NCBI GenBank assembly: GCA_023488565.1
Contig: JAMDDZ010000115.1
Coordinates: 1 to 15,358 of the forward strand
DNA: 15,358 bases
Direction of reading: 5' to 3'
Source of the DNA: Bacillota bacterium
GTDB taxonomy: Bacteria > Bacillota > Sulfobacillia > Sulfobacillales > Sulfobacillaceae
Below, piece after piece: positions 1 through 7,289 of the stretch; the stretch's first letter is position 1; the number at the start of each line of letters is the position of its first letter. Both the position numbers and the translations under genes were made by a program. The notes beneath the pieces were generated by a model. The model was not told where the DNA came from and ran no database searches. It saw only the letters and a program-made list of their open reading frames with translations.

Positions 1-324
1 CTCCTCTTCATTCGCCATGACTAAAATCACCTGGGATTGTATCACCTACAGAATATCTTCGCCATGTACTGGCATCTCTTGATCCATAGAACCGCAGTCG
101 GTAACCCTGCTACAAAGAACAGTTCCCGACTCGCGTCTCGGTGCATCAATCAGCTGAACCCGATATAATACAAAAGAGACTTGGTGGGAACTCATGTCTA
201 ATTTCGTTAACATTTTCCAGTAATCCGGTACCATACATACCAGTTTGTTCGCCCGAATTATAGAAATATCCCACCCCATCACGAACAAATTCTTTAAAAT
301 CTGCCACTTAAGAGGAGAATCGTT
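1..324. other. Upstream intergenic region, no convincing gene
   Basis: This AT-richer stretch precedes the dienoyl-CoA reductase-like gene. I see no RNA gene, no strong promoter pair and no good repeat in it. The minus strand carries an open frame of 95 codons (333 down to 46). It begins inside the next gene, has no Shine-Dalgarno sequence and resembles nothing I recognise, so I do not call it. The only clear signal is the AGAGGAGA ribosome binding site at 311-318 that serves the start at 325. Confidence 0.5.
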
Positions 325-1179
325 ATGTTCCAAGAGGATTTGTTGAAAGGCAAAGTCGTTTTAATCACCGGGGGCGGCACTGGTTTGGGCAAAGCTATGG
401 CAAGCCGCTTTGGCCAGCTCGGTGCGGATCTGGCCATCATTGGACGGCGCACGGACGTATTGAGGAACACCGCGGACGAATTAGAGGCCGACGGCATTGA
501 GGTGATTTTTCGGTCCTGCGACGTTCGCGATCCCGGGCAAGTCGCAGCGGCAATGGACCAAGTCTATGATCATTATGGCCACATGGACGTTCTGGTTAAT
601 AATGCGGCGGGAAATTTCATCAGCCCCACCGAACGCCTCTCGCATCGTGCAGTGGACGCGATAATCAATATAGTGCTGCACGGGTCAATGTATTGCACCT
701 TGGAAGCAGGCAAGCGATGGATCGCAGCAGGTACGGGCGGTACTGTGCTCAATATCGTCGCCTCGTATGCTTGGACCGGGTCCGGCTATGTTGTCCCTTC
801 AGCTGTGGCTAAAGCCGGAGTATTGGCTATGACCCGATCGTTAGCAGTGGAATGGGCCAAATACCACATACGCCAAGTGGCGATTTCTCCTGGACCCTTC
901 CCTACGGAAGGAGCTTGGTCTCGACTAGTTCCTACTCCAGAACTTGCTCAAAGCTTCGAAGGACGGGTCCCGTTAGGCCGCACAGGAGATCCATCTGAGT
1001 TAGCCAACCTAGCTGCTTACCTCATTTCAGATTACGCCTCATTTATCACTGGTGAAGTCGTTACCATTGACGGCGGGGAATGGCTTAACGGTGCCGGTCA
1101 GTTCAACACCTTGTCACAGTTAACCGCACAAGATTGGGATCATATCAGCGCCATGATTCCCCGCAATAAAAAGTCCTAA
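325..1179 (+). CDS. SDR family oxidoreductase, 2,4-dienoyl-CoA reductase-like
   Basis: A 284-residue short-chain dehydrogenase/reductase, probably cytosolic and NADP(H)-dependent. The Rossmann motif TGGGTGLG lies at residues 15-22 and the NNAAG motif at 92-96. The canonical YxxxK is altered: the region reads VVPSAVAKAG (156-165), so Ser159 stands where Tyr is usual and Lys163 is kept, with Tyr148 eleven residues earlier. This arrangement (YAxTGSGxVVPSAxAKAG) is that of mitochondrial and bacterial 2,4-dienoyl-CoA reductases, in which the upstream Tyr acts in catalysis. Those enzymes reduce 2,4-dienoyl-CoA intermediates in beta-oxidation of unsaturated fatty acids. The DGGEWL element near 249-254 fits the SDR C-terminus. 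The ATG has AGAGGAGA six bases upstream. The gene appears monocistronic and is followed by a hairpin facing a convergent gene. Exact substrate is inferred; another enoyl-type SDR is possible. Confidence 0.88.
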   Translation: MFQEDLLKGKVVLITGGGTGLGKAMASRFGQLGADLAIIGRRTDVLRNTADELEADGIEVIFRSCDVRDPGQVAAAMDQVYDHYGHMDVLVNNAAGNFISPTERLSHRAVDAIINIVLHGSMYCTLEAGKRWIAAGTGGTVLNIVASYAWTGSGYVVPSAVAKAGVLAMTRSLAVEWAKYHIRQVAISPGPFPTEGAWSRLVPTPELAQSFEGRVPLGRTGDPSELANLAAYLISDYASFITGEVVTIDGGEWLNGAGQFNTLSQLTAQDWDHISAMIPRNKKS

Positions 1180-1188
1180 CGAGTGACC

Positions 1189-1213
1189 GGAGGCCCGGCT
1201 TTGGTGGGCCTCC
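1189..1213. terminator. Hairpin between convergent genes, probable bidirectional terminator
   Basis: GGAGGCCC (1189-1196) and GGGCCTCC (1206-1213) form a perfect 8-bp GC-rich stem with a 9-nt loop. It lies between the stop of the SDR gene and the stop of the minus-strand dehydrogenase. No clear T-tract follows on either strand, so this is a terminator by position and stem strength rather than a textbook intrinsic one. Confidence 0.6.
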
Positions 1214-1225
1214 CGGCTATCGACC

Positions 1226-2080
1226 CTATGCGTCATGCATGGCTAGGGCGTCGGCTACCGCCGCCATATCCAATCTGCCCATCGACGTCTTTGATGCCTC
1301 ATAATAGATTTCGCGCAGGGCGTCGGTACCTTTAATCACGGCGCCTAAACCTTTGCCCCAATCGGTTGCCAAGTTTAGATCTTTACTAAGCATTGCGATC
1401 GGAAATTCGGGTTCATATTGTTGTTGTGCCCAACGTTCCGACTTCGCCTGCAATACTGCCGCTGCTAAGGATGAAGACTGCAACAGCTTCAATACCCGCT
1501 CACGAGGCAGACCCGCCTTATCGGTAAGCTGCAAAGCTTCCGCTACACCATCTATGTAAAATGCCAACAGTGTGTTAAACGCAAGTTTCAGCGTTAATGC
1601 CTGCTCTGGGTCCCCTATCTGTACCACCTTTCCCAACTTAGACAGCACCGGACCTACTTTGGCTATTATATCGGGATCGCCTCCTGCTAAGATTAGCAGG
1701 TTCCCGGTTTCCGCGGGGCGAAGGCTTCCAGACACGGGCGCGGCGATAAAAGCTGAATTTCGCCATCGGGCAATCTCCAGGTAGCGTCTGGTGCTTGACG
1801 GATTCCCCGTGGTCATATCAATCCAAACTGACCCGGGAGCCAAGGACTCGAAGAAGCCGCGAGTGCCCAAGTCCTCTACGGCAGCATCATCACGCAACAT
1901 GGTAATCACAAGGTCACTTTGTGCGGTGGCCACATTTACGTCCGTCGCCACCGAAAATCCCTCTATCCTGAAAGATTGCAAAATTTCTGGGCTGCGATTC
2001 CATACTGTAAGCTCTTCTGGCCCAAGCCGACGCGCCATGCGACGGCCCATTTGCCCCAGACCAACAAATAAATTCCGCAT
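1226..2080 (-). CDS. NAD(P)-dependent 3-hydroxyisobutyrate dehydrogenase-like oxidoreductase
   Basis: A member of the beta-hydroxyacid dehydrogenase family (3-hydroxyisobutyrate, tartronate semialdehyde and 6-phosphogluconate dehydrogenase relatives), which oxidises 3-hydroxy acids in the cytosol. In numbering from the upstream TTG, the sequence shows the nucleotide-binding GLGQMG at 8-13, the NRS cofactor segment at 29-31, the substrate loop APVSGS at 115-120, the catalytic Lys166 with Asn170 (KxxxN), and the KDL motif at 234-236. Length of about 284 residues is normal. An in-frame TTG at 2083 lies only three bases from the AGGAGG at 2087-2092. The ATG at 2080 has ideal 6-base spacing, so I chose it. 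The gene converges with the SDR gene and diverges from the membrane protein at 2174. Substrate cannot be fixed from sequence; valine degradation or glyoxylate-type metabolism are options. Confidence 0.85.
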   Translation of the reverse strand: MRNLFVGLGQMGRRMARRLGPEELTVWNRSPEILQSFRIEGFSVATDVNVATAQSDLVITMLRDDAAVEDLGTRGFFESLAPGSVWIDMTTGNPSSTRRYLEIARWRNSAFIAAPVSGSLRPAETGNLLILAGGDPDIIAKVGPVLSKLGKVVQIGDPEQALTLKLAFNTLLAFYIDGVAEALQLTDKAGLPRERVLKLLQSSSLAAAVLQAKSERWAQQQYEPEFPIAMLSKDLNLATDWGKGLGAVIKGTDALREIYYEASKTSMGRLDMAAVADALAMHDA

Positions 2081-2173
2081 CAAATTCCTCCTCGTTTGGT
2101 CTATGGTTTCTATTTTAACCGCTACCTATTAAGATAATGGGAAGCGCCTTCGACCATTTATCAGGAGGTTAAT

Positions 2174-3523
2174 GTGAAGAGACAATATTTAGCCGTTCTT
2201 TGGCGTATCTTGCTAGCCCTATACATCGGCACCTCGCTGTATGAAGGATACCTTACCATACCAGGCCTGGGACCCCATTCGGTCTTCAGTTTAATTCAAA
2301 GGGTTTTGGTGTTTACCTTGCCTTTTGTTGTGCTCTATATGGTAATTCGCGGTGACCGCCGTCTCATGGTGCCACTAGTGAGCCTTACCCTTTGGCTGTT
2401 CTTAGTGGGCATCACTTTTATCGCAGATAGTCCCCACACCTATTACTACTTTTACTATGTTTGGTCACAGGTCGGGGGTTATTTGCTGGTACTAAGCTTT
2501 TGGTATTTAGCCCTATATCCCGAATGGCTGCGGTGGACTTTACGATTGGCTATCCCGATCTACTTCTCTGCCACAATGGTGCTAAGTTTATGGGAAATCA
2601 AGACGGCCCACCATCTGGCACAATCGCGGGAAAACGGATTGCACCCGACCCATATTCCCACGGCATTCTACTACGATCCTAATAATCTCGGAACAGCCTT
2701 AGCCTTAATGTTGCCGTTCATCGTGTTTCTAGGCATCCTATGGCGGCGGCGCTGGATTTATTGGGTGTCGGGTATCTTAACCTTAGTCGGTCTCTTTGTG
2801 CTTTACAAAACCGGCAGCAGGGGCGGAGAATTAGCATTAGTACTAGACCTGGCCGCCCTTCCATTGGTTCTCCGCGGCCGGGCCCGCACTATTGCTTTAG
2901 GCATTTTAGGTCTAACTGTAGTCGTTATGGCGGCCGCTATTGTCATCCTGCAGACATTGCCCAGCACTGCGCATTTACCATTTGCCTTGGTGAAACTCAA
3001 ACACATGACGGATTTGCTTAACTTTTCGCCTCATAAAGTGACTGCTCATAGAGGTCCGGGCTCTGTAATGATTCGTTTAGCCCTTCTCAAAAGTGGCCTT
3101 CATGCCTTGGCATTGCATCCTTTGGGCTTAGGTCCCCGCGGTGCTGAGCGATATTACGCCTACTGGCTTCACCATCCGAGCCCATATAACACCTACGGCG
3201 TCATCGACGCCCACAACATGTGGCTCGAAAACGCCATAGATTTTGGCTGGGCTGGATTAGCTCTGTATGCCCTGTTTTACTTTTGGGTACTCATAGGCCT
3301 ATTTCGCCGTATCAATCATCCGGACCCCATGATTCGATTTATTGCCACTGCAGGAGTACCGGCCCTCTTCGGCTTTATTCTGGGATCTCTGTCACCTTCC
3401 AGCGTCATGATTGGCTTTAACGTGATGTGGGTCGTCTACGGCACGGGCATAGCTGCCATAAGCCTAGCGCAGATACGCCAGCATTCCGATCGGATCCAAG
3501 AGAAGCGCTTTGATCGCGCCTAA
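2174..3523 (+). CDS. O-antigen ligase/polymerase-like polytopic membrane protein
   Basis: A 449-residue integral membrane protein with roughly ten hydrophobic segments. It carries the Wzy_C-type pattern of O-antigen ligases and polysaccharide polymerases: a long periplasmic/outer loop followed by DAHNMWLEN (345-353) and then a membrane segment (GWAGLALYALFYFWVL). In this family the loop His/Asn region contributes to transfer of a lipid-linked glycan. In a Gram-positive the likely role is polymerising or attaching a cell-surface or exported polysaccharide, which is inferred. The start is GTG at 2174, five bases after AGGAGG (2163-2168). An ATG at 2172 is followed at once by TGA, so it cannot be used. 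The 3' end runs 60 nt into the end of the convergent E2 gene. No other glycan genes are in view. Confidence 0.78.
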   Translation: MKRQYLAVLWRILLALYIGTSLYEGYLTIPGLGPHSVFSLIQRVLVFTLPFVVLYMVIRGDRRLMVPLVSLTLWLFLVGITFIADSPHTYYYFYYVWSQVGGYLLVLSFWYLALYPEWLRWTLRLAIPIYFSATMVLSLWEIKTAHHLAQSRENGLHPTHIPTAFYYDPNNLGTALALMLPFIVFLGILWRRRWIYWVSGILTLVGLFVLYKTGSRGGELALVLDLAALPLVLRGRARTIALGILGLTVVVMAAAIVILQTLPSTAHLPFALVKLKHMTDLLNFSPHKVTAHRGPGSVMIRLALLKSGLHALALHPLGLGPRGAERYYAYWLHHPSPYNTYGVIDAHNMWLENAIDFGWAGLALYALFYFWVLIGLFRRINHPDPMIRFIATAGVPALFGFILGSLSPSSVMIGFNVMWVVYGTGIAAISLAQIRQHSDRIQEKRFDRA

Positions 3524-4669
3524 GAATCGTGACGCCAGCACCCCGTCTGCTATGCGGTGGTCAAAGGTAAGGCTGATGTGGAGCATTGGGTGTTCTTCCC
3601 AGACGCCACGGACCTGTACGCCCTCAGCGACCATCGGATACATGCCAATAATCGCCACCTCGGGATAATTGATGATCGGGGTGGCAAAGAGGCCACCCAG
3701 TGATCCGCCGCCAGTAATGGTAATGGTGGAACCGGTGAGCTCTTCCGGAGTCAATTTACGTTCGCGAGCCCGGCCCACTAACTCCAACAAATGTCTGGCA
3801 AGATCGAGAATTCCCCTGTCATGCGCATCCCTGAGCACGGGTACCACGAGTCCATCTGGGGTATCCACGGCAAATCCCATATGCACCGCCCGATAGTGAA
3901 ATAACTGGTCGCCGTCCCACCGCGCATTAAACACGGGGTACTCTTGAAGAGCCACGGCAACGATTTTACTTAAAATCGGCAAATATGTCAGATTGGCCAG
4001 GCCTTTGGCTGTCGCAACCGCTTTCAATTCGCCGCGAAACGCCACTAAGTGGCTCGCATCCAATTTTTCGACCACGGTGACGTGCGGAATTTTTTGCCAC
4101 GATAACGCCATGTGTTCTGCGGTCTTTTTACGGATTCCTTTAAACACCACTAGGGTGCGATCGGACTCTGCCGTCGCAGAAGGGGTTGACGGCGGTAGGG
4201 GTTCGGTTGCCATGGCCATCGCGCGTCGCACATCCTCAGGCACGATTCGCCCCCGAGGACCAGTCCCGACAACTTTGTTGAGATCTATTCCTGCCTCTCG
4301 CGCCAACCGACGCGTGGCAGGAGCTGCCTGCACTCCTTCGTTGCGACCAGCCTCCACTGCAGGGTCTTCTGGTGCCGATGGTGCGGATGGCAACAATACC
4401 TCTTCGGCGCGGGCTGTCGGCGGTTTTTCGTTGGGATTGCCAATAACGACAAGCGTGGTGCCCACCGGCACGGTTTGCCCTTCTTCGCCGAACCGTGCCA
4501 AAATGACCCCGGCTTTGGGCGCCGGCAATTCCACAACCGCCTTGTCGGTTTCCACTTCGATCATTGGCTGGTCTAACTGGACGGTATCACCAACATTCAC
4601 CAGCCATCGCACAATTTCGCCTTCCGTCGTGCCCTCCCCGACATCGGGCAGTTTAAACTCCAATGCCAT
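3464..4669 (-). CDS. pdhC: 2-oxoacid dehydrogenase E2 (dihydrolipoyl acyltransferase)
   Basis: The 401-residue acyltransferase core of a pyruvate (or branched-chain) dehydrogenase complex. Domains in order: one lipoyl domain (about 1-77) with the lipoylated Lys43 in ETDKAV; a linker rich in Pro and Ala; a peripheral subunit-binding domain at about 115-150 (ATRRLAREAGIDL, GTGPRGRIVPEDV); another linker; and the catalytic domain from about 172 with HRIADG, giving His371 and Asp375 of the HxxxDG active site. One lipoyl domain is typical of Gram-positive E2. The start has GAGGTGG within the preceding E1beta stop region, and the gap to E1beta is 8 nt, so translation is probably coupled. No E3 (lipoamide dehydrogenase) follows here. 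The last 60 nt overlap the convergent membrane gene. Acetoin or branched-chain specificity cannot be excluded. Confidence 0.93.
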   Translation of the reverse strand: MALEFKLPDVGEGTTEGEIVRWLVNVGDTVQLDQPMIEVETDKAVVELPAPKAGVILARFGEEGQTVPVGTTLVVIGNPNEKPPTARAEEVLLPSAPSAPEDPAVEAGRNEGVQAAPATRRLAREAGIDLNKVVGTGPRGRIVPEDVRRAMAMATEPLPPSTPSATAESDRTLVVFKGIRKKTAEHMALSWQKIPHVTVVEKLDASHLVAFRGELKAVATAKGLANLTYLPILSKIVAVALQEYPVFNARWDGDQLFHYRAVHMGFAVDTPDGLVVPVLRDAHDRGILDLARHLLELVGRARERKLTPEELTGSTITITGGGSLGGLFATPIINYPEVAIIGMYPMVAEGVQVRGVWEEHPMLHISLTFDHRIADGVLASRFLGAIKALLLDPIGMLAYLR

Positions 4670-4677
4670 AATCCACC

Positions 4678-5655
4678 TCAGTCCTTTACCGTGTCCTCAA
4701 TGGCCTTCGTCAACCGCTCCGCATTTGGCATGTAAAAATCTTCCCAGGCATAAGCCGGATAGGGCACATCAAATCCAGTGACCCGAGAGACAGGCGCTTT
4801 AAGAGACCAAAATGCGGTCTCCATAATCAGAGCCGTAATTTCCCCCGCCAATCCCCCCGTTCGTGGTGCCTCATGTAATATCACACAGCGGCCAGTTTTT
4901 GCCACCGAACGACCAATCGCTTCCCTGTCTAACGGCGCCAAGGTGCGCATGTCCAAAACCTCAATCGAAATTCCCCGGGCAGCAAAGTCCTCTGCTACGG
5001 TCAACGCCAAGTGCGTCATTGCCCCCCAGGCAATCAGCGTGAGATCCTGTCCTTCCCGGGCAATCCGGGCTTGACCAATCGGAACCGTAAACCGGCCCTC
5101 TGGCACCGCCATCCGTCCTAGTCGATACATCCGAATGGGCTCGAGAAAAATCACCGGATCAGGATCTTCCACTGCAGCATATAAAAGTCCTTTAGCGTCG
5201 TAAGGGGTACTCGGCACCACAACTTTTAGTCCCGGAGTATGCGTCAAATAGGCTTCCGCTGAATCCGCATGCTGTTCAGGGGCTCTAATCCCTCCCCCGT
5301 AGGGCATCCGCACCACTAACGGTACAGTGACCCGCTCCAGGGATCGCGTCCGAAGTCTGCCCGCATGGGAGAACAACTGGTCCAGTCCCGGGTACAAAAA
5401 TCCCATAAATTGAATTTCCGCAATCGGCCGCATGCCGCCTACTGCAAGACCAATAGCGGTGCCAATAATACCCGATTCTGCCAGCGGAGTATCAATCACC
5501 CGTGTCCCGCCAAACTGGTCAAAGAGACCTTCGGAGACCCGAAACACTCCGCCGTTTTTCCCCACATCCTCTCCCATCAAAAGCACTCTTGGGTCCGTAG
5601 CAAACAACTCATGCAGGGCAGTGTTTAGGGCCTGCACCATGTTCAACTCTGCCAT
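4678..5655 (-). CDS. pdhB: 2-oxoacid (pyruvate) dehydrogenase E1 component, beta subunit
   Basis: A 325-residue beta subunit of the thiamine-diphosphate-dependent E1 heterotetramer, which decarboxylates the 2-oxoacid and hands the acyl group to the E2 lipoyl arm. Typical motifs are GEDVG (28-32), TPLAESG with the cofactor-contacting Glu60, IQFMGF (81-86), and the active-site His129 in EQHADS. Length is normal for the family. The start at 5655 has GGGAGGGG upstream and overlaps the end of E1alpha by 13 nt. A second Met lies five codons inside but has no ribosome site. It is the middle gene of the E1alpha-E1beta-E2 operon. Pyruvate is the likeliest substrate, but the subunits are close to branched-chain and acetoin dehydrogenases. 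Confidence 0.93.
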   Translation of the reverse strand: MAELNMVQALNTALHELFATDPRVLLMGEDVGKNGGVFRVSEGLFDQFGGTRVIDTPLAESGIIGTAIGLAVGGMRPIAEIQFMGFLYPGLDQLFSHAGRLRTRSLERVTVPLVVRMPYGGGIRAPEQHADSAEAYLTHTPGLKVVVPSTPYDAKGLLYAAVEDPDPVIFLEPIRMYRLGRMAVPEGRFTVPIGQARIAREGQDLTLIAWGAMTHLALTVAEDFAARGISIEVLDMRTLAPLDREAIGRSVAKTGRCVILHEAPRTGGLAGEITALIMETAFWSLKAPVSRVTGFDVPYPAYAWEDFYMPNAERLTKAIEDTVKD

Positions 5656-6689
5656 GCATCTGCCCCTCCCTCTAATTCGGCTAATTGCTGCGCTAAACGA
5701 GGCGGCATCACTGCGTAAACATGTTCAAACATTTCCGCAGCATTGGCAGGAGGTAAGGCTTCGGTCGCCTCAACTGCCTGATTGATCCAGTCGCGCGCCT
5801 CCTGGCGCAATTGATCTAGATCGCTGTCCGCCAGCACCCCCTGCTTTTCCAAGTATCGGCCCAGGCGAGTAATGGGATCCTGTTCTCCTTTCCATGGCAC
5901 CAAATCCTCAGGGCTACGATAGCGGGTGGGATCATCTGCGGTAGTGTGCGGTCCAATGCGATAGGTGAGAGCTTCAATTAGTGTGGCTCCCCCACCGCTC
6001 AGCGCCCGCTGTCTGGCCTGTTTAACGGCTTGATAGACGGCCAAGGCGTCGTTGCCGTCCACACGGATCCCCGAAATTCCATAAGCTACGGCCTTTTGCG
6101 CTAAGGTCGAGCTGCCGGTTTGTCGCGATACCGGGACGGAAATGGCCCAGCCGTTATTTTGGCACAGAAAGATCACGGGAGCTTTGAATACCCCGGCAAA
6201 ATTCAAGGCTTCGTGAAAGTCTCCTTCGGAGGTCCCTCCATCGCCGAAGTAGGCAATGGCTATGGATTGCTCTTTTTGCAACTGCATCGCCAGGGCTAAT
6301 CCCACTGCATGCGGAAGATGTGTGGCTATGGGAATCGATGACGGCAGAGCCCTCACGTCACCCGCCAGACTACCAGCCCGCCCCATAGCGAAGAGAATCA
6401 CATTTTCAAAAGGTACCCCATGGACATATAATGCCCCATGATCACGGTACGACGGCACCAGCCAATCTTGCTTTGCCAAAGCATAGGCCGATCCGATTTC
6501 AGTGGCCTCTTGTCCCAAGGAGGGAGCAAATGTGCCCACCCTTCCTTGACGCTGCAAATTCAATGTCTTTTCATCAAAGGTTCTTAGGAGCACCATGTCT
6601 TTATAGATCCGTAATGCTAAGTCATCAGACACTTCATTGGGCGCATTGGCCTCTTCGCCCATCACCCGATAAATCGGCCAGGCTTCCAC
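5643..6689 (-). CDS. pdhA: 2-oxoacid (pyruvate) dehydrogenase E1 component, alpha subunit
   Basis: The alpha subunit of E1, first gene of the operon. The thiamine-diphosphate motif starts at GDGGTSEGDFHEA and ends at QNN, 29 residues on. Other landmarks are the conserved TFDEKTLNLQRQGR near the N-terminus, THLPHAVG, and the active-site loop HTTADDPTRYR. The frame is open back to 6929, which would give 428 residues, but family-like sequence begins only near EAWPIYRV. The extra 80 residues would cover the promoter and 5' end of the divergent thioesterase gene. A GTG at 6689 with AAAGGGGAG nine bases upstream gives 348 residues, close to the family's usual 350-370, so I use it; the start remains an inference. 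The end overlaps E1beta by 13 nt, indicating coupled synthesis of the two E1 chains. Confidence 0.9.
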   Translation of the reverse strand: MEAWPIYRVMGEEANAPNEVSDDLALRIYKDMVLLRTFDEKTLNLQRQGRVGTFAPSLGQEATEIGSAYALAKQDWLVPSYRDHGALYVHGVPFENVILFAMGRAGSLAGDVRALPSSIPIATHLPHAVGLALAMQLQKEQSIAIAYFGDGGTSEGDFHEALNFAGVFKAPVIFLCQNNGWAISVPVSRQTGSSTLAQKAVAYGISGIRVDGNDALAVYQAVKQARQRALSGGGATLIEALTYRIGPHTTADDPTRYRSPEDLVPWKGEQDPITRLGRYLEKQGVLADSDLDQLRQEARDWINQAVEATEALPPANAAEMFEHVYAVMPPRLAQQLAELEGGADAWQS

Positions 6690-6833
6690 TATGCTTCGCT
6701 CCCCTTTGCCTTGTGGCTCGAACGTTGGGTTCGGTGATTTCTTCCTATCCACTCGCCTTCGATTTAGTACATTCCGGTAGTACTCATATCCTTTCCCATG
6801 GTACCACGCTCCGAACGTGATAGCCACGTATGC

Positions 6834-6842
6834 TATAATGCG
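6834..6842 (+). promoter_or_regulatory. Extended -10 promoter of the thioesterase gene
   Basis: TGCTATAAT at 6831-6839 is a perfect extended -10 element (TGn-TATAAT). No good -35 is visible 16-18 bases upstream, which extended -10 promoters tolerate. Transcription would begin near 6846. That puts the ribosome site AAGGAAGG (6861-6868) and the ATG at 6877 correctly downstream, and excludes the upstream ATG at 6817 as a start. Confidence 0.7.
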
Positions 6843-6876
6843 GGCGATATCATCTCTCCGAAGGAAGGATACATCA

Positions 6877-7278
6877 ATGCGCCCCAACTTTTCTCCCCCG
6901 TTGTCTGAAACAGTAGCCACCGTGGTCACCCATGATATGGTGGCGACATTGGGGGGTCAAAAAATCCACCCGGTGCTGGCTACCGCCCGCATGATTGAAT
7001 GGATGGAATGGGCTGGAAGAAAGTTAATTTTGCCCTACCTTGACGACGACGAAGATGCCGTCGGCTACCAAGTTGATATAGTGCACCTCCGGCCGACTTT
7101 GGTAGGCGAAGAGTTTTCCGCTACAGCAGAGCTGATTCGAGTGGATGGCAATCGCATCATCACTACTGTCACTGCTCAGAATTCTCGAGGTCAAATTGGC
7201 AAGGGCACCTTTGTCCAAGTCTTATTGCCCAAAGTGCAACTGCAAAAGTTGCTGGCTGATTTGGAAAACTCCCGATAA
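6877..7278 (+). CDS. FlK-type hotdog-fold acyl-CoA thioesterase
   Basis: A 133-residue single hotdog-fold protein, expected to hydrolyse an acyl-CoA (or to bind one) in the cytosol. It resembles the fluoroacetyl-CoA thioesterase (FlK) family: HPVLATARMIEWMEWAG (31-47), GYQVDIVHLRPT (63-74), and a C-terminal strand with GKGTFVQVLL. The FlK triad Thr42/Glu50/His76 is matched by Thr36, Glu44 and His70 with exactly the same spacing (8 and 26 residues). The frame is open from an ATG at 6817, but the promoter lies between and AAGGAAGG sits eight bases before 6877, so the later start is taken. It diverges from the dehydrogenase operon and converges on the CoA-transferase with an 11-nt gap. Substrate is unknown; fluoroacetate is not implied. 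Confidence 0.8.
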   Translation: MRPNFSPPLSETVATVVTHDMVATLGGQKIHPVLATARMIEWMEWAGRKLILPYLDDDEDAVGYQVDIVHLRPTLVGEEFSATAELIRVDGNRIITTVTAQNSRGQIGKGTFVQVLLPKVQLQKLLADLENSR

Positions 7279-7289
7279 ATGTGAATGCA

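Noticed and set aside
46..333. 95-codon minus-strand frame in the first intergenic region
   Set aside because: It starts within the next gene's first codons, has no ribosome site and no recognisable motif.
2095..2160. Possible promoters between the divergent genes at 2080 and 2174
   Set aside because: TAAAAT- and GATAAT-like sequences exist but no -35 at suitable spacing could be paired with them.
3993..4781. 262-codon plus-strand frame opposite the E2 gene
   Set aside because: Low-complexity Ser/Thr/Pro/Arg composition, the antisense of a well-supported E2 coding sequence.
6817..6876. Upstream ATG adding 20 residues to the thioesterase
   Set aside because: The extended -10 promoter lies downstream of it, and the ATG at 6877 has a good ribosome site.
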